DNA of 64,000 nucleotides from Epiperipatus broadwayi (taxonomy: Eukaryota; Onychophora; Udeonychophora; Euonychophora; Peripatidae): contig JAQFVV010000071.1 of NCBI GenBank assembly GCA_028023455.1, forward strand, positions 5,474,650 to 5,538,649, written 5' to 3'. Every line of letters begins with the position of its first letter. Position 1 is the first letter of the stretch. The notes under the pieces were generated by a model, which saw only the letters and a program-made list of their open reading frames with translations, did no database searches and was not told the DNA's origin. Position numbers and translations under genes: made by a program. Of this stretch, positions 44,656 through 54,628 are shown in pieces.

Positions 44656-45170
44656 TCATCATCATCATCATTATTTTCAACCATTTGATTCTCTACAGCA
44701 TGGTCTCATCAAGTTTAATTCACTTTCTCCATTCTATAACATCTTTTCTCAACATCACATCAATAAACTTCTTTATTTCTTCTATCTCACATCTGGTTTT
44801 TTTCTAGGTCTTTATAATCTCTTGGGATCTTATTTACAATTCCTCTATCTATCTACCCATCCATTTCATGTTTTTTTTTCAAATAGTGTTAGTGAAAATT
44901 GTTTATTTCACCCTCTCATCTTTGATCTTTTCTTGTTATTCCTAACATACTCCTGTCCATATTTTGTTAATTGAAAAAAATTGTGTTGCACTTTTGTAAA
45001 AATTATCAGATCTATAAATAAGAGTTGTAGAATATATTTATTAAAAACCTTTTTCAAACACATAAGTATATTTCTTTTTAATACTAAGTTGTTTCTGCCA
45101 AAAGCATTCCATCCAAATTTAATTCTATGGTTCTTTCTATTCATTATACGTGCATCTGTATTGATAATTT
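44656..45170 (-). mobile_element. RTE-like LINE fragment R5, internally rearranged
   Basis: The minus strand ends in a (GAT)n tail at 44656-44670. The 5' part encodes NHRIKFGWNAFGRNNLVLKR and CLKKVFNKYIL like the 46-kb copy, then departs where VLTYGSETWTL is expected. The C-terminal block is recognisable but full of stops (NNKKRSKMR equals RRDRKRN). Confidence 0.75.
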
Positions 45171-45340
45171 GACCACAGTATTTGTTGATATTAATTTCTT
45201 TTGATTCATGATTATCAATCTTATTTTCTTATTGCAATTGATTCACAATTTGTAATGATAATGACCCATTCTCATTTCAAGGCAGAAAATTTTGCTTAAA
45301 AGACTTTTTAATATGTAGCACTATCAGAAATAGATTAAGG

Positions 45341-45688
45341 CAGTGTTTTCCAATCTTTTTACACTTCATAACTCCTTTTAAACCAATTTCTAAAAAGTAT
45401 ACCCCTTGTTTTTAAAAAAGTAGATAATTTTTTTTACATACTACTACTTTTGTTTAGTGCCCATCTTAACACAAAATAGTAGGAATGAGGTAATGAGTTG
45501 AGAAAGAAAAATTACAACACTAAAAGTACAAATCATAACTTTACTTCTGAAATGTTGGATAGCTCTATTCTTATTTTGTGCTGTAGTTCTTCTAATTTTT
45601 ATGGATTTGATTGTAAATTTTATCTTTTTCTGCCATTATTGATTATTTTCTGCATTTCCTCTTGGGTGCCAGCATTTGGAAACTAATG
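45341..45688. mobile_element. non-autonomous hAT-like element (348 bp)
   Basis: Left end CAGTGTTTTCCAATCTTTTT is a typical hAT terminus. The right end GCATTTGGAAACTAATG is its diverged inverse. Flanks gattaagg (45333-45340) and ggttaagg (45689-45696) match at seven of eight bases, the hAT duplication length. The interior 62-residue frame at 45498-45686 has no motif. Confidence 0.6.
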
Positions 45689-45699
45689 GGTTAAGGTAT

Positions 45700-45830
45700 T
45701 CAAATGCATATGGCTTTTTTGCTTGGGAGTCCATAAGAACTTCAAACATCAGAATTGATCCTGGAACCTCCCAATCCCAAACTGGATGCTCTATTAACTA
45801 CCCCAAACCTCACAGTTAAGGCATTTGTCA
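45700..45830 (-). mobile_element. SINE S2 copy
   Basis: Minus strand: GGTTTGGGGTAGTTAATAGA (A-box region), GGTTCCAGGATCAATTCTGA (B-box region), GAAGTTCTTATGGACTCCCA. The tail side is lost in T-rich sequence. Confidence 0.6.
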
Positions 45831-45839
45831 AATAGATGA

Positions 45840-46511
45840 AAGTAGCAGTAAAAAATGCATAGAAATTGGTAAATAAGAAAAAATGATAAGGATGAAGAAT
45901 TAGAAGAAGTTAACAGTTACAAATACCTTGATAAGATTATTAATACAGATGGAAACATAATGGAGGAAATTAATCATAGAATTAAACTTGTTTGGAGTGC
46001 TTTTGGTAGAAATAACTTGATACTAAAAGGAAATATGCCTATGTGTTTGAAAAGGATGGTTTTTAACAAATGTGTTTTACCAGTTCTTACGTATGGATCT
46101 GAGACTTGGACACTTAATAGAAGAGCAATACAGAGACTTCAGACCACTCAAAGGAGTATGGAGAGATGTATGTTGGGAGTAACAAGAAGAGATCGAAAAC
46201 GCAATGTATGGGTAAGACAACAAACAGGTGTTACTGACCTTATTGAAAAAATTAGAAGATTGAAATGGAGTTGGGCTGGACATATTGCTGGAAGAGATGA
46301 TAATAGATGGACAATTGAAATTTTCAACTGGATTCCAAGAGATTGTAAAAGACCCAGAAAGAGACCACATGTGAGATGGATGGATGAAATAAGAAAATGT
46401 GCAGGGGTGTTGTGGAGAAGAAAAGCTAAAGATCGGAGAAGATGGATTAAACTTGGAGAGACCTTCATCCTGCAGTGGATTGATAATGGTTGATGATGAT
46501 GATGATGATGA
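45840..46511 (+). mobile_element. RTE-like LINE, best-preserved 3' copy R4
   Basis: Longest copy in the window. Coding starts before the first methionine (VNSYKYLDKIINTDGNI at about 45905-45960) and ends at the stop before GGTTGATGATGATGATGATG. It is 5'-truncated and lacks the endonuclease and most of the reverse transcriptase. Confidence 0.9.
45960..46493 (+). CDS. RTE-like LINE polyprotein, C-terminal 177 residues (partial)
   Basis: C-terminal end of an RTE-type endonuclease/reverse transcriptase polyprotein, which copies the LINE RNA into target DNA. The visible part lies after the catalytic RT palm: INHRIKLVWSAFGR (about 4-17), VLPVLTYGSETWTL (about 40-53), RSMERCMLGVTRRDRKRN (about 65-82), LKWSWAGHIAGRDDNRW (about 99-115) and WRRKAKDRRRWIKLGE to the end. 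These blocks recur widely in arthropod and other invertebrate RTE elements. The frame is uninterrupted but the catalytic region is missing, so the fragment cannot be active alone. The methionine used is simply the first in frame and not a native start. Confidence 0.85.
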   Translation: MEEINHRIKLVWSAFGRNNLILKGNMPMCLKRMVFNKCVLPVLTYGSETWTLNRRAIQRLQTTQRSMERCMLGVTRRDRKRNVWVRQQTGVTDLIEKIRRLKWSWAGHIAGRDDNRWTIEIFNWIPRDCKRPRKRPHVRWMDEIRKCAGVLWRRKAKDRRRWIKLGETFILQWIDNG

Positions 46512-46767
46512 GTATACAAAAAATTAATTCTAAAACTCATTATTTTATATAGCTTATTATCAACAGTATTCATTTATAGGCAATGTTTTCTTAAGTAAAT
46601 AAATGTGTAATCAGGCCTTTTGCTTTTTATTTATCTAAATGAAACTGTGATAAGTTATACTTATAGAGATATGAAATTTTAAATAAAAATTATATTTGAA
46701 GAAAAAAACAAACTAGATTAGACAGATTGTATGAACTTTGAAGCAGAGTGACATGTGAATGCTACAT
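46512..46767. other. A/T-rich DNA
   Basis: Nothing assigned. Confidence 0.45.
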
Positions 46768-46778
46768 TACATAAGATT

Positions 46779-47045
46779 TATATTAATATCATTTATGTTC
46801 TTTACTACTTTTACAATGCTTTGTGTAACCCACTATTGACAGTTTTGATTGCCCTAGCAATCTTCTTCAGACTTAAGATTTAAAAATATAAGTAGATTCT
46901 CTGAAGAACATTGCTGGAGCAATCAAAACCATCAACGGTGGATTGTAAAAAGCACTGTAAAAAGTAAAACAGAACATAAATGATATTAATATTATATGGA
47001 TTTGGCAATGAAATAAAAAATATAAAGTTATAATACTTCATAAAG
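46779..47045. mobile_element. inverted pair of short PLE-like tails
   Basis: Two inverted arms (about 46780-46870 and 46901-46995) each carry a CTGAAGAA hairpin followed by AAAAC and a GGTTACACAAAGCATTG-like segment. A direct repeat tacataagatt at 46768-46778 and 47046-47056 is a candidate target duplication. No coding part. This repeats on a small scale the architecture of the 51-kb palindrome. Confidence 0.55.
46842..46870 (-). ncRNA. hammerhead-like hairpin (left arm)
   Basis: CTGAAGA, an extra A, a perfect 6-bp stem GATTGC/GCAATC with loop TAGG, then AAAAC. The partner at 46901-46929 on the plus strand has one mismatch in the stem. GAAAC to AAAAC fits CpG decay. Confidence 0.5.
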
Positions 47046-47059
47046 TACATAAGATTACA

Positions 47060-47995
47060 GTTTAATATCTATTTCAATTTTTAAAAAAATATGAATAGTA
47101 TTTTTAAATTATTTTAACCAATTTATATTTAATTCACAATTATAGTTAAAAAGAGTCATGATAGGAATTTGTTTGGTTGAATTGAGATACCAGATTATTT
47201 TAATTATATGTGGTCTGTATAATAAAAAAGTAAAACAATATTACATATGTTAAGAATAAAATTGATGATTTATATAAAATATAATACAGCTTGAAAGTAT
47301 CGATACAGAACTGTATAACACAAAGTTGTATATAAAAAATTAGTAGTAAATGACAATAAATTAAATACTCCACAGAGATTTGTTAAAATTTATGAGAAAC
47401 TAATAAATGATTGTGTAAAAGAATATTTTATTCAAAACATCCTTCTTGTGCCTATGAATACTTCTGTATCAATTAGTAAAGCAAATTCCAATGCAGTTTT
47501 TCTAAAATTGATCACAAATTATTTATGTTGGATTATAAATCATTCAGAATAGGAGAACTTGAAGGCTGTTTTTAACAAGCTTACTATTTTTTTTGCAAGC
47601 GGCTAGTTGAAAGTTATTCAGATAATCATCTGATTTTGATTGATAAATTGGTATCCAACTACTTTTATCTAGAGGATAAAATTAGAATGTAAAGCCACTC
47701 AGCCCCTCACCATGCAATTATTGTTAATCCCAGTGAGTAATACCTTTTTCTTTGCTGTTTTTCTATAAGTATGTTACAAACGCCTTTAGATGTAGGAGAC
47801 AAACATTTTCATTAACTGAAATGACTTTATCCTTTACATAATATTTTATTACATACTTTATTTTTATTATCATTATGAAAATTTTAAATATAATATATAA
47901 TATTCATAGTTTTTAAATAAATAAGTAAAAAAAAAACCTATAAATCTTCAGAGGCATAATGTATTAAATTTTTTTCTTACTTCTGTAAGCCATTG
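47060..47995. other. A/T-rich DNA, no recognisable feature
   Basis: Nothing assigned. Confidence 0.45.
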
Positions 47996-47999
47996 AATA

Positions 48000-48225
48000 T
48001 TGAAATTAGCAAACTCTTTTATTCTCTCTAATCTTATGCTATCTAGTATAATCTTTGGAAATCAATAGATGCTACATGGCAATGATTAATAAATCTTTAT
48101 TTAGGGCAATTTTATCTGAACTTCCCCATGGTAGTTTCTAGCTAGAATAGCACTAGTTAAGGATTTATTAATCAGTACCATGTGATATCTATTGATTAAA
48201 GCATCAGTGCTCTTCTATGTATTTA
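48000..48225. repeat. diverged relative of foldback family B
   Basis: AATCAATAGATGCTACATGG, CATGGTAGTTTCTAGC and an inverted return (TACCATGTGATATCTATTGA) follow the layout of family B at low similarity. A close relative is at 50.57-50.93 kb. Confidence 0.45.
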
Positions 48226-48229
48226 AATG

Positions 48230-48615
48230 GATACTGTACTATACATGAGTGGTCAGAGTCACTTGAAGTCAACATGGGCATGACAACAATATTGGCATCA
48301 GCATGAGATTTGGGAATTCTATCATCAGATTTTCAATGGTATGGATGGCTGAAGAGTTGGAGGTTGGAGTGGGTTAAAGCCTGTCTATTAAAGTTTAAGG
48401 ATTTGCTATCTTAATATAAACTGAGCACTGATTATATATATATATGTATGGGAGATGGTAATCTGGACCAATTGATGAGTGCTGGTTTAGCACGAAATAC
48501 TTATATTGGTGATTATTTATCTTTTCTGCATGTGTGTGGTCATATGTATCAGTAGTATGAGATAGTGTGGATAGTGACGAGGCTTGAAAGTCTGAGTTCA
48601 AATCCCTATATATAA
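48230..48615 (+). mobile_element. hammerhead repeat family C, nearly full unit
   Basis: From CTATACATGAGTGGTCAGAG to CTGAGTTCAAATCCCTATAT. Order: GACAACAATATTGGCATCAG, CATCAGATTTTCAATGGTAT, AAGCCTGTCTATTAAAGTTT, hammerhead, GTATCAGTAGTATGAGATAG, then a weak A-box-like TAGTGACGAGG and a B-box-like GAGTTCAAATCCC. The last two could be an internal Pol III promoter, as described for Schistosoma SM-alpha repeats. Confidence 0.75.
48454..48521 (+). ncRNA. hammerhead ribozyme, family C (core substitution)
   Basis: ACCAA - TTGATGA - GTGCT GGTTT AGCAC - GAAA - TACTTATA - TTGGT. The perfect 5-bp stem II and intact stem I are the best of the plus-strand copies, but the first core C is T, the same change as at 38560. 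Confidence 0.75.
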
Positions 48616-48779
48616 AATAAATACAAAAAATACATTCTAGTCTTAATTAATTAAAATAAATATGTGTTGTTATATTAATAATGGGTAAAGCATTAAAAAA
48701 TGTTATAAATAAACAATGTACATATAGTATTATTTCAGCAGGCTTTTTTACAATTTCTATTAATAAAATAAAACTTTTT

Positions 48780-49330
48780 TCTTACCCTTGACTGTGGGGT
48801 TCTTTGTGCCATGGTACCATGTCACTTCTGAAATATACTACATTTCTCTATTTTTACAAATACAGACCCTCAGGATTCTTAATTAATCTTTATTTCTTCT
48901 TTCGTTCGTTCTAATGACAGGCAGAGGGATACTTCATATCATGAAAGGATAACAATTAGGTTTTACAATTTTGACATTTCCTCTTTTTCTCACTCCATGC
49001 GGGCAACAGTTGATCATCATTGCCCGGAAGATTACAGGATCCAGAATACAACCGGCATGCTTCAGTTTTTAACAACACATTCTTATTTTTTCATTTCAAT
49101 AATAATTCTGATCATTTCTAAATATTGGTAACGAACACTCAAACATTAAGAGTTGTTTCCAAATGCCAATGGCCTTCAATTACTCTGCCAAAACAGTTCT
49201 TTAGCTGTCATGTAATTGTTACACCCAGGATATCTCGTCAATATACCTGTAGTGTCCAGCAACAAGAAGCAGAAAAAAGAGATGTCTTTTTCGTATCACT
49301 ATGGTGCAGCCCTCTCCAACTCTAAATTTT
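48780..49330. other. GC-richer, apparently non-repetitive block
   Basis: Noticeably less A/T-rich than its surroundings and not seen elsewhere in the window. On the minus strand at about 48975-49060 a stretch reads SEKKRKCQNCK with preceding LPGNDDQLLPAW, faintly like the cysteine-rich tail of piggyBac-type transposases, but it stops at once. It may be an old exon, transposon relic or conserved non-coding element. No function assigned. Confidence 0.3.
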
Positions 49331-50560
49331 AGTCAATTAAATATTATTTGATTAAATCGTTAATAGATTTTTATATAATAAATTAAAAAATTAAAATTAA
49401 GGATTACTGGGATAATTATCTTGAAATAACACTTTATATTCGCTTTTTTCGAATGATATCTAATATATATATGTGCATAAAAGAAAATATGTTTTCTTAT
49501 CTAAAATAAATTAATTAAGGGAATATTTTTAATTATATCTATAACAAAATTTTTTTTTTTCTCTTGTTTAATAAATTAATTATTTTAAAATAGCTGTATT
49601 TTCATTATATTTTGCTATTAAAATATATACTTATAAATACATAATAATGATATGTTTACATCTATATGTATATTCAAAACATACCAATAAGTACAATTGT
49701 AATAGCATCATAGTAGAAATTTTACTTTTATTATTTACAATTAAAATTTATAGAATGACAACAATGTTTTTTTTACAATTAAGATGTTATGATTATCTTA
49801 TACTTCTGTAGTTGTTTTAATTAACCGTATGACATTTTTGTAATGGCAAATGGTAAACTATTACAATATATGTGTGTGTGCACGTTTGTGTGCTATGTTA
49901 ATCATTATTATTTTTGTTTTATTATTTTTTACGTGAGGTAAATAAATGAAAAAAATCAAATTTTATTTTGATTCAAAAAAAAAAAACCACTGCTTAGAAA
50001 AACAAAAATATTTCAAATAAACAAACTGAACAAATATCAAGTGTTTTTATAACCCCCCCCCCCCGGTTTATTGTAGGCAATTTTTACATAAGTAGATTTT
50101 ATTTCTTTTTTTTATTTTATTCTTCCTACTGTTTCATAGATAATTTTTTATCATTTTCGATTTCAAAAATGATCTTGATTTAATACTGACAGTTTTAAGT
50201 TGATGGGGGTCATTTGGCTTCGCAAGTGGTCCTAGAGACAAGACTCATGGCAGTTACGTCTGTGATGACGGTATGAAATATATATTAACGGCATATATAT
50301 TTTTTGCATATTAACTGATTAAAAATAAATGGTCAAATTTGGTCACTTGAGAAATCATAGCGTGGCTTAATTTTGTTTATCGAAGATATGAATTTTGATT
50401 TTAAATTGTTTGGGCAGCTAAACCTTTTAATTCTAGAAACAGTTGAAAAGTAAAAAATAGAAACTAACGTTAGTATTTGTGCTGTAAATATTGTATCCTA
50501 CTAAACAGTATTTTTGTTAGACGATGAATGTATTGATAGCCTTATATGATTCTTAGCATA
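49331..50560. other. A/T-rich DNA, no recognisable feature
   Basis: Contains a C12 run at about 50053-50064 and a GC-richer patch at 50200-50275 (CGCAAGTGGTCCTAGAGACA) without an assignable feature. Confidence 0.45.
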
Positions 50561-50564
50561 ATCT

Positions 50565-50935
50565 TCTATTGTCTCTACTTTTATGCCATCCAGCTCTGCG
50601 AACCAATAGATGCCAGATGTTTGTGCTTAATAAATCTCTATTCATTGCCGTCATATTCAAATATCTCAGGCTAGTTTCTAGTTTATTGCTTTGAGAAGCT
50701 TTTTTTTTTTTTTTTTTGGATATTTTTGGACAGGGTACTTGAATCGTTGGGGCAAATGTGCTTTTCTTTTACCAGTCATTTTTTAAAACTTTTTTATTAC
50801 ATTATCAAGCTACCAGCCACAATCTAGAAACTATTTTACAAATATTTTGATAGGACAGCACTGGATAAATATTTATTTAGACTACAACATGGCATCTATT
50901 GATTACTAAAGCTGATGCTCATTGGTATAAAAGTG
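50565..50935. repeat. diverged family B relative, inverted pair
   Basis: ACCAATAGATGCCAGATGTT ... CTAGTTTCTAGTTTATTGCT and the return CAGCCACAATCTAGAAACTA ... GGCATCTATTGATTACTAAA. A T18 run at about 50701 and AATAAA-free A/T DNA lie between the arms. Confidence 0.5.
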
Positions 50936-51017
50936 ATGACGATTATGCTAATGAATAGCATGATGTAATCAAAGATCACATGATGATTAGTTAGTCATGT
51001 GAGATCTTTATGGTAAG

Positions 51018-51150
51018 CTCTACATGGTTTTGTGTAGTGGTAGAATATATAAGACCTTTGTGCATAAGGTCTTTAGATCAATTCAGTTCTGGCTCTTCCA
51101 TTGCCCAAACTTCTTATGAACTCCTAAACAATAAATTATTTGATATTTTT
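51018..51150 (+). mobile_element. SINE S2, good copy
   Basis: CATGGTTTTGTGTAGTGGTA (A-box region), GGTCTTTAGATCAATTCAGT (B-box region), TTCTGGCTCTTCCATTGCCC, then AAACTTCTTATGAACTCCTA, AACAATAAATTATTTGAT and T-rich DNA. The clearest reference for the S2 family. Confidence 0.7.
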
Positions 51151-51340
51151 TTTTACAGAATATAAATATTAATAGAAGATTATTTTAATATACATATCTG
51201 CTACTATGTTTTGGACCTACATGTAATCAGGATGGATTAAAAATCCTGATAAAGATTTAAAAAGTAATACTGTAGTAGTAAGAATAAATAGAAAGAAAAC
51301 TCAAACACTTTTTAGCAAACTTTATTTGTACATACACCTA

Positions 51341-51369
51341 CGTTTCGACTGACCTGCAGTCTTCTTCAG
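51341..51369 (-). ncRNA. PLE hammerhead-like hairpin, left arm
   Basis: Same sequence as the right-arm motif at 53743, in opposite orientation: CTGAAGA, A, GACTG CAGGT CAGTC, GAAAC. Confidence 0.55.
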
Positions 51370-52336
51370 AGCTATGATATAATGAACAAAATAAAAAAAC
51401 AACTATATAATAACACCATAAAAATTTTTTTTAAACAATAAAAAAACTAAAAACAACATAAAATATATATATATTAAAAACCTGAAATAAATAATCAAAC
51501 CCATATAAAACAGTTAATATAAAATAAAATGTACTACATAAATAAAAAATAAATATAAATTATACATGTGTATTCTTAACTTTATACATATATACATTCA
51601 AGGACAACTATTAATCTAAATATTATCTATTTTATTATTATTAACAATCTACTAATTATCTGTATTCTTCATAAACTTAAACTTTATGATTAGTAACTAA
51701 AATTCTTTTAATTTTAAATCATATTTATTATTTTCTTACTCATTCTTCTTTTAAAATTAATATTTTATATTTATTATTGCTGAATATTTAAAACCTATAA
51801 ACTTTATAATCTTTACACTTACTAAGGTTATTCTGATCTTCTAAATAAAATAATGAAAAATCGGGTTTTTTTTTTTTTTTTTTTTCAAAAAATTATCTTA
51901 TACCCTAGCTCCCTCTATTACATATTATTTAAACTAAATATATATCCCCTACAACTCTTTATTTATATATATATATTTTTTTTTTATTTTTTTTTTTTAC
52001 ACTTTAACTTTTATTACATAATACTCATAAATTTATATTATACTACTTTATATGTTTTTATATATATAAACCCTACAACTTTATTTACATATATATATAT
52101 TTTAACTTTTATCATTATTTTTATATAATTCTTATAAAAAAAATTTATACTGTTTTATATGTAAATATTATGCTAAGTTTATTAATTTATTTATTTATTA
52201 TTATTTTTTATTATTTAATATCTATAAATATACCCAAATTTATACTCCTATTTAACCTAACATTTTTTATCACCCCCAACTTATTTATTAACAATTATCT
52301 CTTTACATATTTACCTCTATATATCTTATTTAATAA

Positions 52337-52540
52337 TTATACCAATCTCATCCTAATCCCAGAATCTCTATTAAATTCTGGTTTTATCTTTCTTATTAAT
52401 ATAGCTTCTTTTATTTTCCTTTCTTTAATACTTTTTGTATATAACTTCATTTTTATTGAACTTTGTGTAAATTTGCGTCCTGTTTCTTTTGTATGTATAT
52501 ATATTGGTGATTTATTATCTGCCATATGTTGTTTTAGTCT
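52337..52540 (-). pseudogene. PLE GIY-YIG fragment, left arm
   Basis: Mirror copy of the fragment at 52565-52798, differing by at least one residue (ETGR instead of ETGC). The 5' side runs into the palindrome centre. Confidence 0.8.
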
Positions 52541-52564
52541 TGTTTTTATAGAATTTTTTTTTTT

Positions 52565-52798
52565 GTGGGAGAAACAAAAAATTCTATAAAAACAAGACTA
52601 AAACAACATATGGCAGATAATAAATCACCAATATATATACATACAAAAGAAACAGGATGCAAATTTACACAAAGTTCAATAAAAATGAAGTTATATACAA
52701 AAAGTATTAAAGAAAGGAAAATAAAAGAAGCTATATTAATAAGAAAGATAAAACCAGAATTTAATAGAGATTCTGGGATTAGGATGAGATTGGTATAA
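52565..52798 (+). pseudogene. PLE GIY-YIG endonuclease C-terminal fragment, right arm
   Basis: Reads GETKNSIKTRLKQHM, then YTKSIKERKIKEAILIRKIK and PEFNRDSG, stopping after RMRLV. This is the late GIY-YIG region of PLEs (GET..SL..R..EH, later KEA..I....P.LNRD.G). The domain would nick target DNA. The GIY and YIG strands and the whole reverse transcriptase are missing because of 5' truncation at the palindrome centre. The apparent methionine is not a real start. The long hydrophobic frames on the opposite strand (52170-52589 and 52546-53085) are antisense shadows. Confidence 0.85.
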
Positions 52799-53742
52799 TT
52801 ATTAAATAAGATATATAGAGGTAAATATGTAAAGAGATGATTGTTAATAAATAAGTTGGGGGTGATAAAAAATGTTAGGTTAAATAGGAGTATAAATTTG
52901 GGTATATTTATAGATATTAAATAATAAAAAATAATAATAAATAAATAGATTAATAAACTTAGCATAATATTTACATATAAAACAGTATAAACATTTTTTA
53001 TAAGAATTATATAAAAATAATGATAAAAGTTAAAATATATATATATGTAAATAAAGTTGTAGGGTTTATATATATATATAAACATATAAAGTAGTATAAT
53101 ATAAATTTATGAGTATTATATAATAAAAGTTAAAGTGTAATATATATATATATATAAATAAAGAGTTGTAGGGGATATATATTTAGTTTAAATAATATGT
53201 AATAGAGGGAGCTAGGGTATAAGATAATTTAAAAAAAAAAAAAACTGATTTTTCATTATTTTATTTAGAAGATCCAATAACCTTAGTAAGTGTAAAGATT
53301 ATAAAGTTTATAGGTTTTAAATATTTAGCAATAATAAATATAAAATATTAATTTTAAAAGAAGAATGAGTAAGAAAATAATAAATATGATTTAAAATTAA
53401 AAGAATTTTAGTTACTAATCATAAAGTTTAAGTTTATGAAGAATACAGATAATTAGTAGATTGTTAATAATAATAAAATAGATAATATTTAGATTAATAG
53501 TTGTCCTTGAATGTATATATGTATAAAGTTAAGAATACACATGTATAATTTATATTTATTTTTTATTTATGTAGTACATTTTATTTTATATTAATTGTTT
53601 TATATGGGTTTGATTATTTATTTCAGGTTTTTAATATATATATATTTTATGTTGTTTTTAGTTTTTTTATTGTTTAAAAAATTTTTTTATGGTGTTATTA
53701 TATAGTTGTTGTTTTTTTTTATTTTGTTCATTATATCATAGC

Positions 53743-53772
53743 TCTGAAGAAGACTGCAGGTCAGTCGAAACG
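53743..53772 (+). ncRNA. PLE hammerhead-like hairpin, right arm
   Basis: CTGAAGA matches the hammerhead CUGANGA core, one extra A follows, then a perfect 5-bp stem GACTG/CAGTC with loop CAGGT, then GAAAC. Hammerhead motifs are documented in PLE terminal repeats. The flanking stems I and III could not be drawn with confidence, so this is a candidate or a relic. Confidence 0.6.
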
Positions 53773-53899
53773 TAGGTGTATGTACAAATAAAGTTTGCTA
53801 AAAAGTGTTTGAAGTTTGGATAAATTGTATTTATATGATATTATGGCAAACATAAAGAAAAGTGTGATTTTGGTAATATTTAGAAAGAAAACTCATAAA

Positions 53900-54235
53900 A
53901 ACAGACAATTAGGCAAGCGAAACTAAAGAGGACACAATAATTCGATTTTGGTTGAGTTAAAAATATTAATAAAAATTTTAACATTAATAATTACTTTAAC
54001 TGGGGAAAGTTATATATTAAGAATTCAAGAAAAAAGTTTTTTTTTTTTTCTCAAATATGATTTTTTTCCTAAAATTAGATCCCAGTTTTTTTTTTAATCT
54101 ATAAAGTGAAGTAAATTTTCTTTTGAAAAAATTTATGTTTCATGGATTGAGTCCTTTGAACCTCAAGGTATTTTTACTTTAACAATTAATGGATCTAAAA
54201 TTTTGAGCAAAGTATTTGTTTAGTATAATAATCAT
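53900..54235. other. A/T-rich DNA
   Basis: Nothing assigned. Confidence 0.45.
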
Positions 54236-54628
54236 TAAAACGGGCAAAACTCTCCATACAGTAGTGCCACTCAGTGCCAACCAGGGTAATCAATGGATGG
54301 TATAAGGCTTGCGCATAAAATTGCTATCTAATGCCTACTTCTCCAATATCCCCAGACTAGTTTCTGACTTGTGGCTTCATCAGTGAGGAGCTTTGGATCT
54401 GAGAGCACTGCACCTAGATCTTAGGATCTAATGCAACCTTCCAGGCCACAAGCCAGAAACTAGTCTGGGGATATTGGAGGAGTAGGCACTAGATAGGTTT
54501 ATGCCCAAGCCTTCTGGCATCCATTGATTACTTTGGTTGGCACTGAGTGGCACTACTGTATGGGGAGTTTTGCCTGTTTTAATAACAGTAATGTGCTAGC
54601 ATAAGAAATAGTGATCATGTGATATAAT
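54236..54628. mobile_element. foldback family B, copy 7, long clean palindrome
   Basis: Left arm AAACGGGCAAAACTCTCCAT ... CAGACTAGTTTCTGACTTGT and right arm GCCACAAGCCAGAAACTAGT CTGGGGATATTGG ... ACTACTGTATGGGGAGTTTT GCCTGTTTTAATAACAG. Between them lies only GTGAGGAGCTTTGGATC ... TAATGCAACCTTCC. Arms are about 140 bp. The youngest-looking copy with copy 5. Confidence 0.85.

Larger units (their letters stand above)
51304..53880. mobile_element. 2.6-kb palindrome of two inverted Penelope-like 3' ends
   Basis: Arms 51307-52560 and 52561-53812 are inverted copies of the same 1.25-kb PLE 3' segment and look almost identical over their length. They are joined at their 5'-truncated ends, so both 3' ends point outward, each with the CTGAAGAAG hairpin and AATAAAG. 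An exact 15-bp direct repeat tagaaagaaaactca at 51289-51303 and 53881-53895 is the likely target duplication. The right arm has about 70 bp of extra 3' sequence. PLE copies with inverted flanking fragments are known, for example in Drosophila virilis Penelope. The high identity suggests a single recent event. Confidence 0.85.

Noticed and set aside
44636-44974. 112-residue plus-strand frame
   Set aside because: It is antisense to the RTE fragment R5 and begins in its (GAT)n tail.
46077-46573. 97- and 141-residue minus-strand frames, one with a His-rich stretch
   Set aside because: Antisense shadows of the LINE frame at 45960-46493. The histidines come from the (GAT)n tail.
52170-53085. 139- and 179-residue hydrophobic frames that look like membrane proteins
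   Set aside because: They are antisense to the PLE GIY-YIG fragment and its A/T-rich 3' region, mirrored by the palindrome. The sense strand carries the recognisable domain.
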